A stretch of DNA of 64,000 nucleotides, taken from Euptelea pleiosperma (Eukaryota > Streptophyta > Magnoliopsida > Ranunculales > Eupteleaceae). The DNA is taken from contig CM068541.1 of assembly GCA_035048495.1 (NCBI GenBank), positions 10,981,929 through 11,045,928 of the forward strand. The letters are read 5' to 3'. This document shows, one piece after another, positions 10,620 to 21,668 of this stretch (its first letter is position 1; the number at the start of each line of letters is the position of its first letter). Under the pieces are notes generated by a model. That model was not told the origin of the DNA. It made no database searches and saw nothing but the letters and a program-made list of their open reading frames with translations. A program made the translations under genes and the position numbers.

Positions 10620-11720
10620 ATATCCAATTATTTGGCACCGGCAAAATGAATCTTAATTCGCGATTCAACTCTATCTAGAGCTATATCATCTATTAGACAT
10701 GTCTCTTCAGATATTTTCTTGCTACCTCAACCCACATAATTTTTGGCCTTCCTCTCACCCTTTTAGGGTATTTCACTCACAACAAAGCAAACCTTCTCAT
10801 ATGGTGTCGTCATTGGTCTTCACTGTACATGCTTTTTTTTATCGGTTTCAATGTACATGCTCCTTTGAGAATAATCAAAAATGGAAAGTGTTCAAGTGGA
10901 AAGATTATCCTTGTCTCTGCTTATGTCTCGGATTGGAACAAATTTCTATAATTCGATCTCTTTTTTGATATTCAGGAATAGTAACCGATTCAATAAATCT
11001 ATGAATTCAACTAAAATATCAAATAAAAAAAGCCACGGGTAAACCCCTTGATTCAAGAACAATCAAACCATCTCGATTAGTTTTCTTCTATTATATACCC
11101 CCTATCGGGGCTACTTCTAGTTCTAGATTCCCTCATATGCTTAATTCTGATTTTTTCTTTCCTAGTCTTTCCACTCATCCATCTCAACATATTCATCTCT
11201 GATGCACTCATTCACATATTGTTTCTTGATTGCTTAACATTCTACTCCATAAAGCATAGCAGGTCTTATTCTTGTATTGTAAATTTACCCCTTTACTTTG
11301 TTTCGTACACCACGGTCACATAAAATTCTGAAAGCACGTCACCACTATGGCCTCCCAACTCTAGTTCTATGGGCAACATCCTCTTCAATCTCCTCATCAT
11401 CATCGATATCAAATCTAGATAATGAAAATGGTTGTTTTGGGTATTTCCTGCCCATCCACCTGAACTAGCATCTCATCCATTTGCATGTCCTTACTAAAGT
11501 TGCACAACGTATACTATCTTGGTCTTACTTATTTTAAAACCCCATTTTTTTAAGGAATCATTCCATATTCCCAGTATTATATTTACTCTCCACACTAGTC
11601 TCATCAAACAACATTGCATCTGTAAATAAGATACACCAAGGGACCTCTCCTTGAATATGAGGAGCTAATTCATGCATACCTATTGCAAAAAGGACTCAGA
11701 GATGATCCCTAATGCAAACC
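10620..11720 (-). pseudogene. RTE-type LINE reverse transcriptase remnant
   Basis: Reading the minus strand from 11710 leftwards gives MHELAPHIQGEVPWCILFTD (usual motif FADD, here FTDA), then DEMLVQVDGQEIPKT, EEIEEDVAHRT, PAMLYGVEC, and near 10775 RVRGRPKIMWVEVAR. These are consecutive landmarks of the C-terminal half of plant RTE-clade reverse transcriptases. Stops and shifts are frequent and the 5' half is missing, as expected of a dead, 5'-truncated LINE. A 0.23-kb foreign segment (about 10834-11066) separates RWF from HVQ. Confidence 0.75.
10834..11066. other. Unidentified segment splitting the RTE remnant
   Basis: It lies exactly between the RTE residues RWF and HVQ (minus strand), so it entered after the LINE. 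Base texture and open stretches differ from the LINE and recall organellar DNA, but no organellar gene was recognised. TGTACATGCT occurs at its left edge and again about 29 bp inside. Confidence 0.4.
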
Positions 11721-12899
11721 TATTAATATTATAACTGGAACTAAATATATGTATGTAACCACATACGTGCCATACCAGCAGTCCACCAAGTTCATCAAGA
11801 AACAGAAGTCAATTATTGATCTACCACTTAAGTGGAAAATTAAACAGCTAACTTGGCAAACAATGTAGTGTCAATCACTAATGACGCAAGCATGTCTGAT
11901 GTATTCTATTAGATACATCTATATGCGATATTACTATTATAATGAGTAAACATCACAAGCGAAAACCAGCAGTATATATATCAATAGTCCAGATAGCACA
12001 AACCTAAAACAAATTAGCTAAATGGTAACAAAATCATCAGGAAGTTTCTTCAAAAAGTTTCATAACTAGGTCACCGCAGCAAGAGCTTTATCAAACAAAA
12101 TAACTAAATAAATATGACTATGAATGTGGTCCTGGGGCATTACCAGTGAAGGGCAAACCGAAGTAAAAAGGGAGCCCATAGCATAAACAATGCAGTCCAC
12201 TTTACTCAACTGCTCCAGGACACTAGGGTTAACTGTGGGGAAGACCTACTCAATGAAAGTAAGGATAATATCAAGGGTTGCAAGTATTAGCAATCACAAA
12301 ACATTTCAACAATGAATAATTAGACTTTACAAGAAATCCAATGACAAATTACTAAACCAGTACTACATTATAAATTATTAATTACAAAACTTTAAGGAAA
12401 GTAGTAGTCATATATATCCTCTGTATAATTGTCCAATCAGACTTTTGATATAGGTTACGTTGAAGTAAACTTGATACAAGTGCCAGCTTACACATAAAAC
12501 TTGCATCGAGTGCCTCAGATTCAATCAGGATATAACTGGCAAAATAGAGCAGCATAACATCTAGAGGTTTGGCTCCCATTTCTAGGAAGATACTTTACAC
12601 TATATAAAATTCAATGCTGTGATAAAGGTGGAAGGAGTTCTTTTAGATTCATTCCAGAAAACTTTCATGCCTATTTTTCTCAATTTTCAGAGGCTACAAA
12701 TTTAAAAATTGTAGTATGCAACCTCACAAGATTGAAAGGAAACTAGAAAATCAAGAGGGATGCCACATTAAGCAGCAAAAAATCCTCACTTTTTATTGAG
12801 AACATATATCGATGTTTGATATTGAAGGCTTAAGAAAGTGTTTTGAGAGTAGGTTGTGCAATTTTTCATTTTATCCCATTCTTCATATACAATCATTTT
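11721..12899. other. No gene seen
   Basis: AT-rich, low-information DNA. The frame at 12382-12579 on the minus strand is short and unlike any family known to me. No inverted ends or LTR pairs were found. Confidence 0.4.
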
Positions 12900-13367
12900 T
12901 TAACCACACGGATTCACCTGAAAGGAGAGGGAGAGGAAGCAGTCTGGTTTGAGCACCAAATAACTTCCAGCTGGGGCTCTACACTCCTGCTTCTCTATCT
13001 CATTCCGAGGGGACTGGGTAGATAACAAATAGGAGATATGATCAGCCAATTCGATGAAGATTGAACGATGGACGAGAATAAATGGAATCAATACAATCGA
13101 TCCATTGCTTCTACCCCTTTCCGATGCAGCCAGCCGGGACCCGAACTGGGATTGAAGCCATTGTAGTTCAGATGTAGCCTTACAACTGAGTGAGTGAAAG
13201 TTGGTTGGGAGTGGGCTACTCGGGTACGACTGGGAAAAGAGTGACTGTCCAAGACAAGTTGGTTCAAGCTCCAAAAGAATAGGGGAATGAGAGACCAACA
13301 TAGAGAACTCCAGTGCACTCCTGCACACCAATCTTGCTTTCAAGCCAGAGTTTGCTGGTTTGGACAT
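12900..13367 (-). CDS. 155-codon open frame of unknown origin, possibly organelle-derived
   Basis: The longest open frame in this part of the window, clearly more GC-rich (by eye about half G+C) than the AT-rich DNA around it. The protein is rich in Ser, Leu and Pro, has no recognisable domain, and a second frame (13088-13318) is open on the same strand. The smooth, non-repetitive texture resembles plant mitochondrial DNA, so a nuclear insertion of mitochondrial DNA is possible. It could also be a chance frame in a transferred segment. No function is proposed. Confidence 0.3.
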   Translation of the reverse strand: MSKPANSGLKARLVCRSALEFSMLVSHSPILLELEPTCLGQSLFSQSYPSSPLPTNFHSLSCKATSELQWLQSQFGSRLAASERGRSNGSIVLIPFILVHRSIFIELADHISYLLSTQSPRNEIEKQECRAPAGSYLVLKPDCFLSLSFQVNPCG

Positions 13368-13836
13368 TCAGCTGTTCAAGGGAGTTTTGCAGGGAATGCT
13401 GAGCACTAATCTAAGTCGTGAGAGAGACATTCTGACCGATCAAAAAAAAAAAAAAAAAAATTCTGACCAACCACAAGTGGTAAGAGTCCAGTCCTTGAAC
13501 ACTAAACTATAAGAATACTTTCATCAAACAGAGCCATGGACAGATTCCAACCTTTCTAATCCATATGTCATTTTTCACAGCGATTGTTTATTTGTTTATC
13601 GAGGATGCAATGAAATTGTTCCAACTGATGAGTTTACTATTTTTGTAATTTCAACGCACTCCTTTGGTACCAGAGCTTCAAAAATGAAACCAAAAAAGTC
13701 CCTTTTTCTGTTGCATATTATACAACTTCACTTCATTTCCTGCTTGCTCTCAGTCTCAGGCTCTCAGCATAGCAGCCGTTGCTATTGTCAACCAATGCAT
13801 TCACATGAATAATTGCATTAACTGTCCTCACTACTA

Positions 13837-14131
13837 GGGAGGGCAATCCTTGACCAATCCGGGCAAACCGCCACGATCCTGTTTTTTTCTGGGTTCAGTT
13901 AGGGGTTAATCATGGGGTCAGGTCCAGGTTGACCCATCTTAACCCAGCTAGTTGAGGTGCAAGTGGGTCGAAGTTTACCTGACCCAACCTGGCCAATAGC
14001 TAAACAATGGACTTGGTTTTTCTGGGTTAAGGTTGGGGTTTTGACCCACAGTAACCCAATTCAAATGAACACAGGTTCAGGTCAACATCACAAGTCCCTT
14101 CCCAAGACCCGACCCGACCCATTGCCATCCC
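13837..14131. mobile_element. MITE, GGGTCGGGT-rich hAT-like type
   Basis: Inverted ends GGGAGGGCAAT and ATTGCCATCCC bound 295 bp rich in GACCC/GGGTC words (ACCCGACCCGACCC near 14109). The flanks CACTACTA and AACTTACTA give only an imperfect 8-9 bp duplication. Plant MITEs starting GGGATGGCAATGGG are common. No coding capacity. Confidence 0.65.
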
Positions 14132-14924
14132 AACTTACTAGTACATAAGGATATGATACAAGTATAATAAAATAGAAAAAAAAAACTTTCCAGAACAAAA
14201 ATTAAAAGCTTATCCTAAATACCTCACAATTCTCCATTCACAACAGATATGCTATCTGCCACCAGCTTCCACAACAATTATTGATATTTTTCATTTCCAG
14301 TTACCTTGGTGACTATATTAATCACTCAACCTTTTTCTTGGACAATTAAGTTTATCTTTACTACATAGAAACAATTTTTTTTCACTAAACTTCTCCTTGG
14401 AAATCACTACCAACCTCAATTACCTTTCTTGTGTTTTTTGGTACGCGAGTATTGTATTGAGAAAAGGGGAATAAACGCCAACTGAACAAGAAAAACTATA
14501 CCCCAACCTCAATTAGCTTTGTCCTCTAAATCTATATGCCAGTCTGGTTGCTATAACAACTTTACAAGAAGAATTTATAAGAGAATGGACAGTGTACTAA
14601 CGATACATCATGGCAGTATAAATGTGCAGCTAATTTGAATCCAAGCCAAATTCTCATGCTCAAGCAAAGAAGAACGAAACTGCAGTACCACATCATTGGA
14701 CAAAAGAAATTCAAATCAGAAATAGAATTTATGACAATTGTAACTGGAATGAAGTCGGACATTATCTTAGAGAGTAGTGAATGACCAGTTATGAATCAGT
14801 GCAAAATAAGGATCCACAACTATACTCTTAGAGTGACAGATATGGAGTTCAAAATTGGAAACTATTGAGAAGTACTCATTAGTCCCATTATAGGCATCAT
14901 TGGGTGATGACACTTCTTAAGTGA
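14132..14924. other. No gene seen
   Basis: AT-rich non-coding DNA. The minus-strand frame at 14562-14762 resembles nothing known to me. Confidence 0.4.
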
Positions 14925-15215
14925 GTGCATCTAGGAGTAGCTCCAATAGGTAATAAAATAAATGAGTCATTGAGAGGTTTTTTTTAACAGGTAATTGAGA
15001 TGGTTTGGTGGCGTGCAAAGGAGACCATTGATGAAACCAATGAGGAGCATGCTATTGCAGCCCAAACCGTCAAAGGTTCAAAAAAGTGAAGGGGAAGGCT
15101 AAAAAGAATGTGAATTGCGGTAGTGAGAAATGATTTGAAGGCATATAATTTAACAAAGGATATGGCGACAGAATGGAAATGCGGATTAGAATTGATGTTA
15201 GATTGATACACACAA
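14925..15215 (+). pseudogene. RTE-type LINE 3' remnant (second copy)
   Basis: Plus strand reads LGVAPIGNKINES, then MVWWRAKETIDE, RGRLKRM and VVRNDLKAYNLTKDMATEW. These match in order the last landmarks of the RTE reverse transcriptase ORF (GVAPI, RWFGH, GRPK, DL...LTEDMA). It lies opposite in strand to the 10620-11720 copy and is shorter. Frames shift between the motifs. Confidence 0.65.
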
Positions 15216-15688
15216 CTCATAAATCTTGAACTTTTTGCAAGCTTTACAAACCCCTACATACATAAATAAAAATAATTGTATAAAGACCTTGGTTGCAGGA
15301 ACCTTCTACACTAATTGTCACTCTCACTCCCCCTCCTGCTCAAGAATCTTGTTCCTGCTCCTGCTCCAGTTTCCTAAAAATAATTCAACTAATTTTTTCT
15401 TTTTTGCAGCAGCTTCCTGGCTCCCGCTTTGTGCAACTAAGATAAAGACAAACCAAAAAAGGCAAAACAACTATACTAGTTTTATTCAAAACCTTGACAT
15501 TTTAAAGGATATGTTTTACCCTTATAACTATTAGTTAAATCCTAAACTAAAATTTATTTTCAACGGTATTAAGATTTAAAAGGCTTTTTTGTTACTTTTT
15601 AAAAAATCCAACACCATAATTAAAAGACCAAAACACCTCAATTCTCAAAAAGGTTTATAAACTTTTTTTTTGACCCTTGGCTTTTGAC

Positions 15689-15974
15689 CAAGGTATAAAA
15701 AACGGCCGTTATAACGGATTCGGACCTCCCCCGTTACGTACCGTTAAAACGCCCAGAAAATAATGGTCGTTTGAGAAAGAAACGGCCGTTATTTCCTTTA
15801 TTTTCCGTTTTTTGAAAATTTGAATCCGGCGCTATTTTTTCCATTATTTCCACTATTTCTGCTTATTCCCCTTTTTTCCTGTTTTTGCCCCTGAACGTTA
15901 TTTTTGTTATAACGAAAAAAAATGGCAACGCCCCCAATCTGTTATACCGTTATAACGGCCCCTTTTAAACCTTG
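15689..15974. mobile_element. MITE with CAAGGT ends and CCGTTATAACGG interior
   Basis: The left end CAAGGTATAAAAAACGGCCG and the reverse complement of the right end (CAAGGTTTAAAAGGGGCCG) form inverted repeats. Flanking 8-mers CTTTTGAC (15681-15688) and CTTTAGAC (15975-15982) are a target duplication with one change. The interior repeats the palindrome CCGTTATAACGG and its pieces. The size (286 bp) and 8-bp duplication suggest a hAT-type non-autonomous element. Confidence 0.75.
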
Positions 15975-15982
15975 CTTTAGAC

Positions 15983-16170
15983 ATCTCCGAGATATGAATG
16001 TGGCGCTTCTTGGCAAGTGGTTATAGAGATTTGGTGATGAGGATAGCTTACGGCGGATCGTGATAGGGGGTGCAAGTATGGTTTTATTAAAAGTTTACAA
16101 CTTTCAAGTCAGGTGTCCATCCACTTTTAAAATGGTTTAATCCCACAAGTAGAGTTTCCAAAAGAAATCT
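15983..16170 (+). pseudogene. L1-type LINE fragment near the C-terminal domain
   Basis: Reads NVALLGKWL, stop, RFGDEDSLRRIVIGGASM. The phrase LLGKWLWRF...LWRRVI is typical of the region after reverse transcriptase in plant L1 elements, and a fuller version is present at 53470-53580. Only about 60 codons survive. Confidence 0.6.
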
Positions 16171-16324
16171 ATTGTTAAAGATTTTTGGAGACTCGTTAAA
16201 AGTAATATATTGAAAAATGATAAGAAAATAAATTGTCTAGAATATGCTTAGAAAACTGAAATACCTTTCAACTTGTTAGGAAATTCATAAATTCATGGGA
16301 GTATTGTAAACCCTTTATGATATT

Positions 16325-17161
16325 TTAAAATATTAGTCCATAGAAACAACACTAGTGGGTGCTTGAGAGGGTGAATCTGTAGGTGGCTGAGAAGACTCAT
16401 CAGATGCATGATTGGCCCAAGCGAGCTTGCCCTACTTATCCCAACAATACTGCTCTATATCTCCAAAGTAGCCACAATACGTACACTTCATCTCACCGCC
16501 CCGACCACCACCGCAAGAACCAAAACCACCACGACCACAGGAAGACTCAAATACCACTCGAAACCAATGTTGAAGATTCCTTGGGAGAAATTACATTCCC
16601 GAGGGAGGCACGCTGAAGACGGAAGAAGGCATTGACTGTAGTAGGAAGGGACTCACTAGCCAAAATATGTCCCTTAATCAAATTGTACTCAGGATTCAAG
16701 TTGGATAAAAAGAACGCAACCTGAAATTCTTCCCGATGTCGTTTCTGCTGCTTCAGCTCAATGATACTACTGAAGTTCCTCCCACATACCTCGGAGTGAA
16801 CTATAATACTCGCCGATGGATTTATCTCCCTCCTTCATAGTGAACATACACTCAAACAACAAGTCATAAATGCAAGATACATTCCTCTCTTGAGAGTACA
16901 TCTTTCGAACTGTAACCCAGATCTGTTTGGCTGCATCAAGATAGATGACGTTAGATGAGACTGACGGCTCCATGTTGTTCCACAACACGTGATCTTCAAT
17001 GAGATCTTCGATTTCTTCTTGCCATACAAAAACTTAACGGAGTGAGACCATGAAAGGTAGTTGGTGCCATTCAACTTCACAAACGTAATCTAAGCACCAA
17101 TACCATCCCACGCAAGAGACTTGCCATCAGTAGAAACACCCGAAGCACTCGAACTGGCCAT
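16325..17161 (-). pseudogene. Copia gag remnant (copia-8)
   Basis: Starts at ATG (17159-17161) as MASSSASGVSTDGKSLAWDG, then LNGTNYLSWSHSVKF, MLWNNMEPSVSSNVIYLDAA and YYSSLRGMWEELQ, all UBN2-type gag landmarks. A knuckle near 16445-16486 reads CTYCGYFGDIEQYC. The conserved His of CCHC is Asp, so zinc binding is probably lost. A stop follows at K-stop-GK, and more occur upstream. Reading continues to VVSMD near 16333 and then fades. Confidence 0.78.
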
Positions 17162-17715
17162 CCGAAGGATGTAAAACCCCAAGTTTCACACAAGATGTCA
17201 AAAAAATCCCAAACCAAACGCAATGGGAAGTGCAAATTACCTTTTTTATAAAACCTCCCACTCGCATTCATCGCAGGATTCAGACCTTTTGGGACAACTC
17301 CTTTAACGATTTTCCATTAAAGAAATGCCCATGGGGGGCGCAGCATGTGTAGAAAAATCCCAAACCAAAAGCAAACCACCCCTAAAATCAATCTAACGGG
17401 GGCAACAAGGGTAGAATAGCACACCTGGTTCAGGTTTTTAAGAAAATCAAAAACCCAACAGAAGACCGGGAGAGGAATTTTGGCGGAAAAAAAATCCAAT
17501 TGGTGTTCGGAGAGCCAAAAAAATTCGAAACAGGATTTAAACTACCCCTAAAAACAATCTAGGGGGCAGTAAGAGTATAAGATCACACCTGCTTCAGATT
17601 TCTGAGAAATAGAAAAACCCAAAAAAATCTCTTCTAGAGAAAAAAACACAACAACTGTACCTTAAAGCTTCAAACACACATACAAAGCCTCCCAATCTTC
17701 AAGAACACCAGAAAC

Positions 17716-17912
17716 TGTTAGATATTTAGGGTTTCATATAGAAGAGAGAGAGAGAAGAATTGGGGAAGAAAGGAGTTGATGTCTTAAGCATAATGGCCTA
17801 GACGTGTTCCCCTATTTATATATTGAACCACTTAAAACATAAAAGAACATGTAATGACAATAATACCCCCCATACATAAAACCCACTGAGAAACATAACA
17901 TAATATCTAACA
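17716..17912 (-). repeat. 3' LTR of copia-2
   Basis: 197 bp bounded by TGTTAGATATT and AATATCTAACA. It is nearly identical to 24137-24316 over most of its length, including the shared phrase ATTTATATATTGAACCACTT. Confidence 0.88.
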
Positions 17913-17921
17913 CTCCCCCTC
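17913..17921 (-). other. Polypurine tract (copia-2)
   Basis: CTCCCCCTC on the plus strand, i.e. GAGGGGGAG on the element strand, touching the inner edge of the 3' LTR. Confidence 0.8.
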
Positions 17922-19144
17922 AAGCTGGAGAGTAAACATCGTGCATCTCCATCTTGGAACAAATAAGATCTAGACGAGCTTTGAATAACGCCTTTGTAAA
18001 CATATCTACTAATTGATCCTTTGTCTTCACATATGGAGTCGAAATGTCACCACACATCACTTTGTCTCAAACAAAGTGACAATCTATCTCGATGTGCTTT
18101 GTCCGTTCATGAAACACTGGATTTGAGGCTATATGAATAGTCACTTGGTTATCACAGTACAACTTCATAGGAATCTCTACTCCAACACCCAGTTCTTGAA
18201 GAAGATGCTTTAACCAGGTCAACTCACAACTCGTATGAGCCATAGCTCTATACTCAGCTTCCGCACTAGCTCTAGCAACCACAGATTATTTCTTACTCCT
18301 CCATGAGACTAGATTTCCACCAAGGAACACACAGTAACCCGTGGTAGACCTTCTATCAGACGGTGAACCATCCCAGTCAGCATCTGTATAACCAGCCACT
18401 CTGAGATGACCATGAGATCTATACAACAAACCACGACAGACCAGGAGCACCTTTTAGGTATCTGACTACACGGACAACTACATCCCAATGCGGAACGCAA
18501 GGTGATTGCATAAACCGACTAGTCACACTCACCGCAAAAGAGATGTCAGGTCTAGTAATAGTCAAATAGTTCAACTTGTCAACCAGTCTCCGATATCGAT
18601 GTGGATCATCCAACAACTCACCCTGATCACATACAAGCTTCGTATTAGGGTCCATGGTGTATCAACTGGTTTTGACCCCAATAAACCTGTCTCCTTAAGA
18701 ATATCAAGAACATATTTGCGTTGAGACAAACTGATCCCATGGCTCAATCTGGCAACCTCAATGCCCAGAAAATACCGAAGCTTTCCTAGGTCTTTAGTAT
18801 GAAACTGTCTCTGTAGAAACTGCTTTAAGAACTGAATACCTTTAGTGTCATCTCCTGTAACCACTATGCCATCGACGTACACAACCAACACAATGGTTTA
18901 TCACATGTTTTCTTCACATAGACCGAATGATCAGATTGGCACTATGTCAACCCAAACTAAATGACAACCTCACAGAATCTGCCAAACCATGCACGTGGTG
19001 ACTGCTTCAGCCCATATATCGCCTTCTTCAGGCGGCAAACACTCCCAGACTCCCCCTAAGCAACAAACCCAGAAGGTTGCTAATGCAGGAGCATCCTACT
19101 ACGATAGTCCACGCTACACCGAATCTATGTCAGTCAAGCAAATG

Positions 19145-19262
19145 GACTTACTATTTATAGTAAATCTCGTTTTTACTATTTATAGTAAATCTGAAAATTA
19201 CTATTTATAGTCAATCCCATTTTTACTATTTGTAGTAAATTCTGATTTTACTATTTTTAGAT
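19145..19262. repeat. Palindromic TTTACTATTTATAGTAAAT array
   Basis: Four imperfect copies of TTACTATTTATAGTAAATC, each nearly self-complementary, spaced about 32-36 bp apart near the left end of the inserted LTR-like block. A stem-loop or protein-binding array is possible. Confidence 0.6.
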
Positions 19263-19681
19263 AAGTGGACCCCACGAAGATTTGTTTTAATTTAATTAGG
19301 ATTTTCAATTGAAATTTTATTTTATTTCTAATTAGAACTTTTATTATTAATTGCAATAGTTGATTTGTATTAGGAGTTCCTAATTTCAATTAGATTAGAA
19401 TTAGGAAAGTTCAAGTAGGGAGTCTATAAAAGGTGATGTACCCTTTGATTTAAAGAAGGAAAAATTATGAATGAAGAAATAGAAATCTCTTTGAGAAATC
19501 TCTCTTGTGGTGTGAAGCCATCTTCTCTTGGTACGAAGCCAAGCTAATTCGGTGCGAAGCCGAAGGTATCTTTCTATCCCTATCTCTTTCTCTATTTCTT
19601 CTCTTATTCTCTTTTCTTTCTCTATCTCCATTTCTTTTTTAGTCAATTTATTATGTAAGAAAACCCAAATCATACCATAGT

Positions 19682-19765
19682 GTTGCGTGAATAGTGATGT
19701 GAATAGTGTCACGTGAATAGTGCCGTGAACAGTGACACGTGAATAGTGCCGTGAATAGTAATCAC
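19682..19765. repeat. Short tandem array of GTGAATAGTG units
   Basis: GCGTGAATAGTGATGTGAAT and following units such as CACGTGAATAGTGCC repeat five to six times at 9-20 bp spacing near the right end of the LTR-like insert. Confidence 0.7.
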
Positions 19766-20522
19766 TCTTAATTCCTTCTCAAATCGCGGAATGGTACTCC
19801 CGTCCTGCATCGGTTGCTCCATATAGACCTCATGTAGATCGCCATGCAAGAATGCATTCTTTACATCAAGTTGATACAACGGCCAATGAAAAGAAGCGGT
19901 TAAGGAAATAATCACATGCATAGAGGAAAGCTTGGCAACCGGTGAGAAGGTCTCACTATAATCAACACTACAATTGAGTATACCCCTTGGCAACAAGGCG
20001 GGCCTTTAGTCTCTCGACAGATCCATCTGGTAGGAACTTCACAGCGTATACCCAACGAGAACCAACAACGTGCTTTCCCTGAGGTAAAGTAACTAAACCA
20101 CATGTACCATTAGAATGCAAAGCATCCATTTCAGCAACCACAGCCTCACGCCACCCAGGAAATGAAAGAGCTTCCTGAAGATTGTTAGGAACAGAAACAG
20201 ACGACACAGAAGCAACGAAAGAACAATAGACAGAAGACAAAGAATCAAACGACACAAATTGAGTGATAGGATGTTTAGTGCACGAACGTGTACCTTTCGT
20301 AATGCAATGGGAAGGTTAGAAGAATATGTAGGCAAGACAGGAGCCATCGGCAAAGAAGCAAAAGGTAGAAGACATGAGTCCAAGGCAGGCACTGGAAGAT
20401 GGCGGTGACGTACATAGGTGCGAAGCGGCGGTGCTGTCGGAGTTGGCACATAAAAATCTTGCAAACCAGAAGAAGAAACAATCACAACCGGAAGACGAAG
20501 AGTGTGAGACTCACAGTCAACG

Positions 20523-21632
20523 AAATAAATTTCACGAAATTATCAAAATATTCGCGAAATATTTCCATTTTCTAGGTTACCGACAGAAAAGAATACTTAC
20601 GTGGAAATAATGTTAAATTTCCCGAAATATTTACATTCATGTCGAAATATTTCGCGTGAACAGTAAATTTCGATCAATTGACAGTGTAAATATGTATTAT
20701 TTCGGTCGAAATGTTTCGACATGTATGAAAACATTTCAATCGTAGGTAGTAAACATCTCATTTGAGCTCAAAACCGCTATAAATCTCATATTTGATCTAT
20801 TTAACCCCTTTCCATACATTGTTTTTATACAAAAGATCAATTCATTGTAGATTTTTTGGTTCGTGGATTGATCGTGAGGACGAATCAAATCCTGTTTTGG
20901 AGTTTTTTCAAATTCGAAATATACATCGATAAAATTTCTTGCTACAAATAAACAGGTTAGGTGTAAATTCATTAAATTTATGAATCTATGATGCATTTAC
21001 ACTAGATTTGTGCACGGAATGAAGATCGTTTAGGGTGAAAATTTGGAATTTGGGAAAAACCCCAATTTCATTGGTTTTTACCCTAAACATCCATGATTGT
21101 GCATAAATTGATTATATGTTGCGTAACTTAGCCCGTTCTACAAGTTGGTTGGGTTAAAAAAAAATCAAAAATATTAACCCTAAATTTTTTTTTCAAATAA
21201 AAAATTAAATAAATGTTATAAATTAATATTAAATAGGTTTTCTAAAATTACATATAATGTTAAGAAATTAATGTAAGTGAATAAGGATTTGTTAATACAT
21301 TATTTTATGACTTTTTTATAATTGGCAATTAAATAATATTTATATATTTAAATTAAACATTGACTAATTAAAGATACTTGCCGCGACATATTACAGACCA
21401 TTATGGTCATTCATTTCCACACTACATGTGGTTGTGTATTATGGTTCGAAATCTTATGAGTACGTTTTTATGCTTGTTTCATGATTTCCTAAACTTTCCA
21501 CAATATTTCCATCATTTCCGCATTATTTCCATCATTTCCACGAAAAAATGTATTATTTCCACACTGGTCGTGGAAATATTTTCGTTTTTAGACTGGTCAA
21601 AATAAACCTAAAAACCGAAATTTATTTCCTTG
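20523..21632. mobile_element. 1.1-kb inverted-end insertion inside copia-2
   Basis: A 13-bp direct repeat, CTCACAGTCAACG, flanks it (20510-20522 and 21633-21645). Inside the ends are AAATAAATTTC and GAAATTTATTT, an 11-bp inverted pair. Excision restores the copia connector. The interior is AT-rich and repeats GAAATATTTCG-like palindromes and TTTCCA words. A similar interior occurs at 30720-31440. It has no coding capacity. The unusually long direct repeat leaves the superfamily open (Mutator-like or other). Confidence 0.65.
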
Positions 21633-21668
21633 CTCACAGTCAACGGAAGAACTTGCACCATAAAAGAA

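Larger units (their letters stand above)
19084..19809 (-). mobile_element. LTR-like insertion inside copia-2 RT (candidate solo LTR)
   Basis: Begins TGCAGGA and ends TCCTGCA. GGTTGCT lies just outside both ends (19075-19081 and 19812-19818), and removing the block rejoins the conserved copia reading EQP...GFVA. Inside is a TATA-like TATAAAAGG near 19425, followed by CT-rich leader-like DNA, which suits an LTR promoter read on the plus strand. No tRNA primer site or coding sequence is present, so a solo LTR is most likely. Strand is uncertain. Confidence 0.6.
17925..20520 (-). pseudogene. Copia RT and RNase H remnant (copia-2), split by an LTR-like insert
   Basis: From right to left: the connector LPIALRK (near 20310), MDALHSNGTCGLVTLPQGKH, VDYSETFSPVAKLS and LYQLDVKNAFLHGDL, then the insert, then AIYGLKQSPRAWF, the active site YVDG at 18868-18879 (catalytic Asp replaced by Gly), [33 protein letters not shown], and RNase H with [18 protein letters not shown] and [20 protein letters not shown]. 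Frameshifts lie near 18310-18500 and 18890-19080. The RNase H core is well kept, but the gene is dead. Confidence 0.85.
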
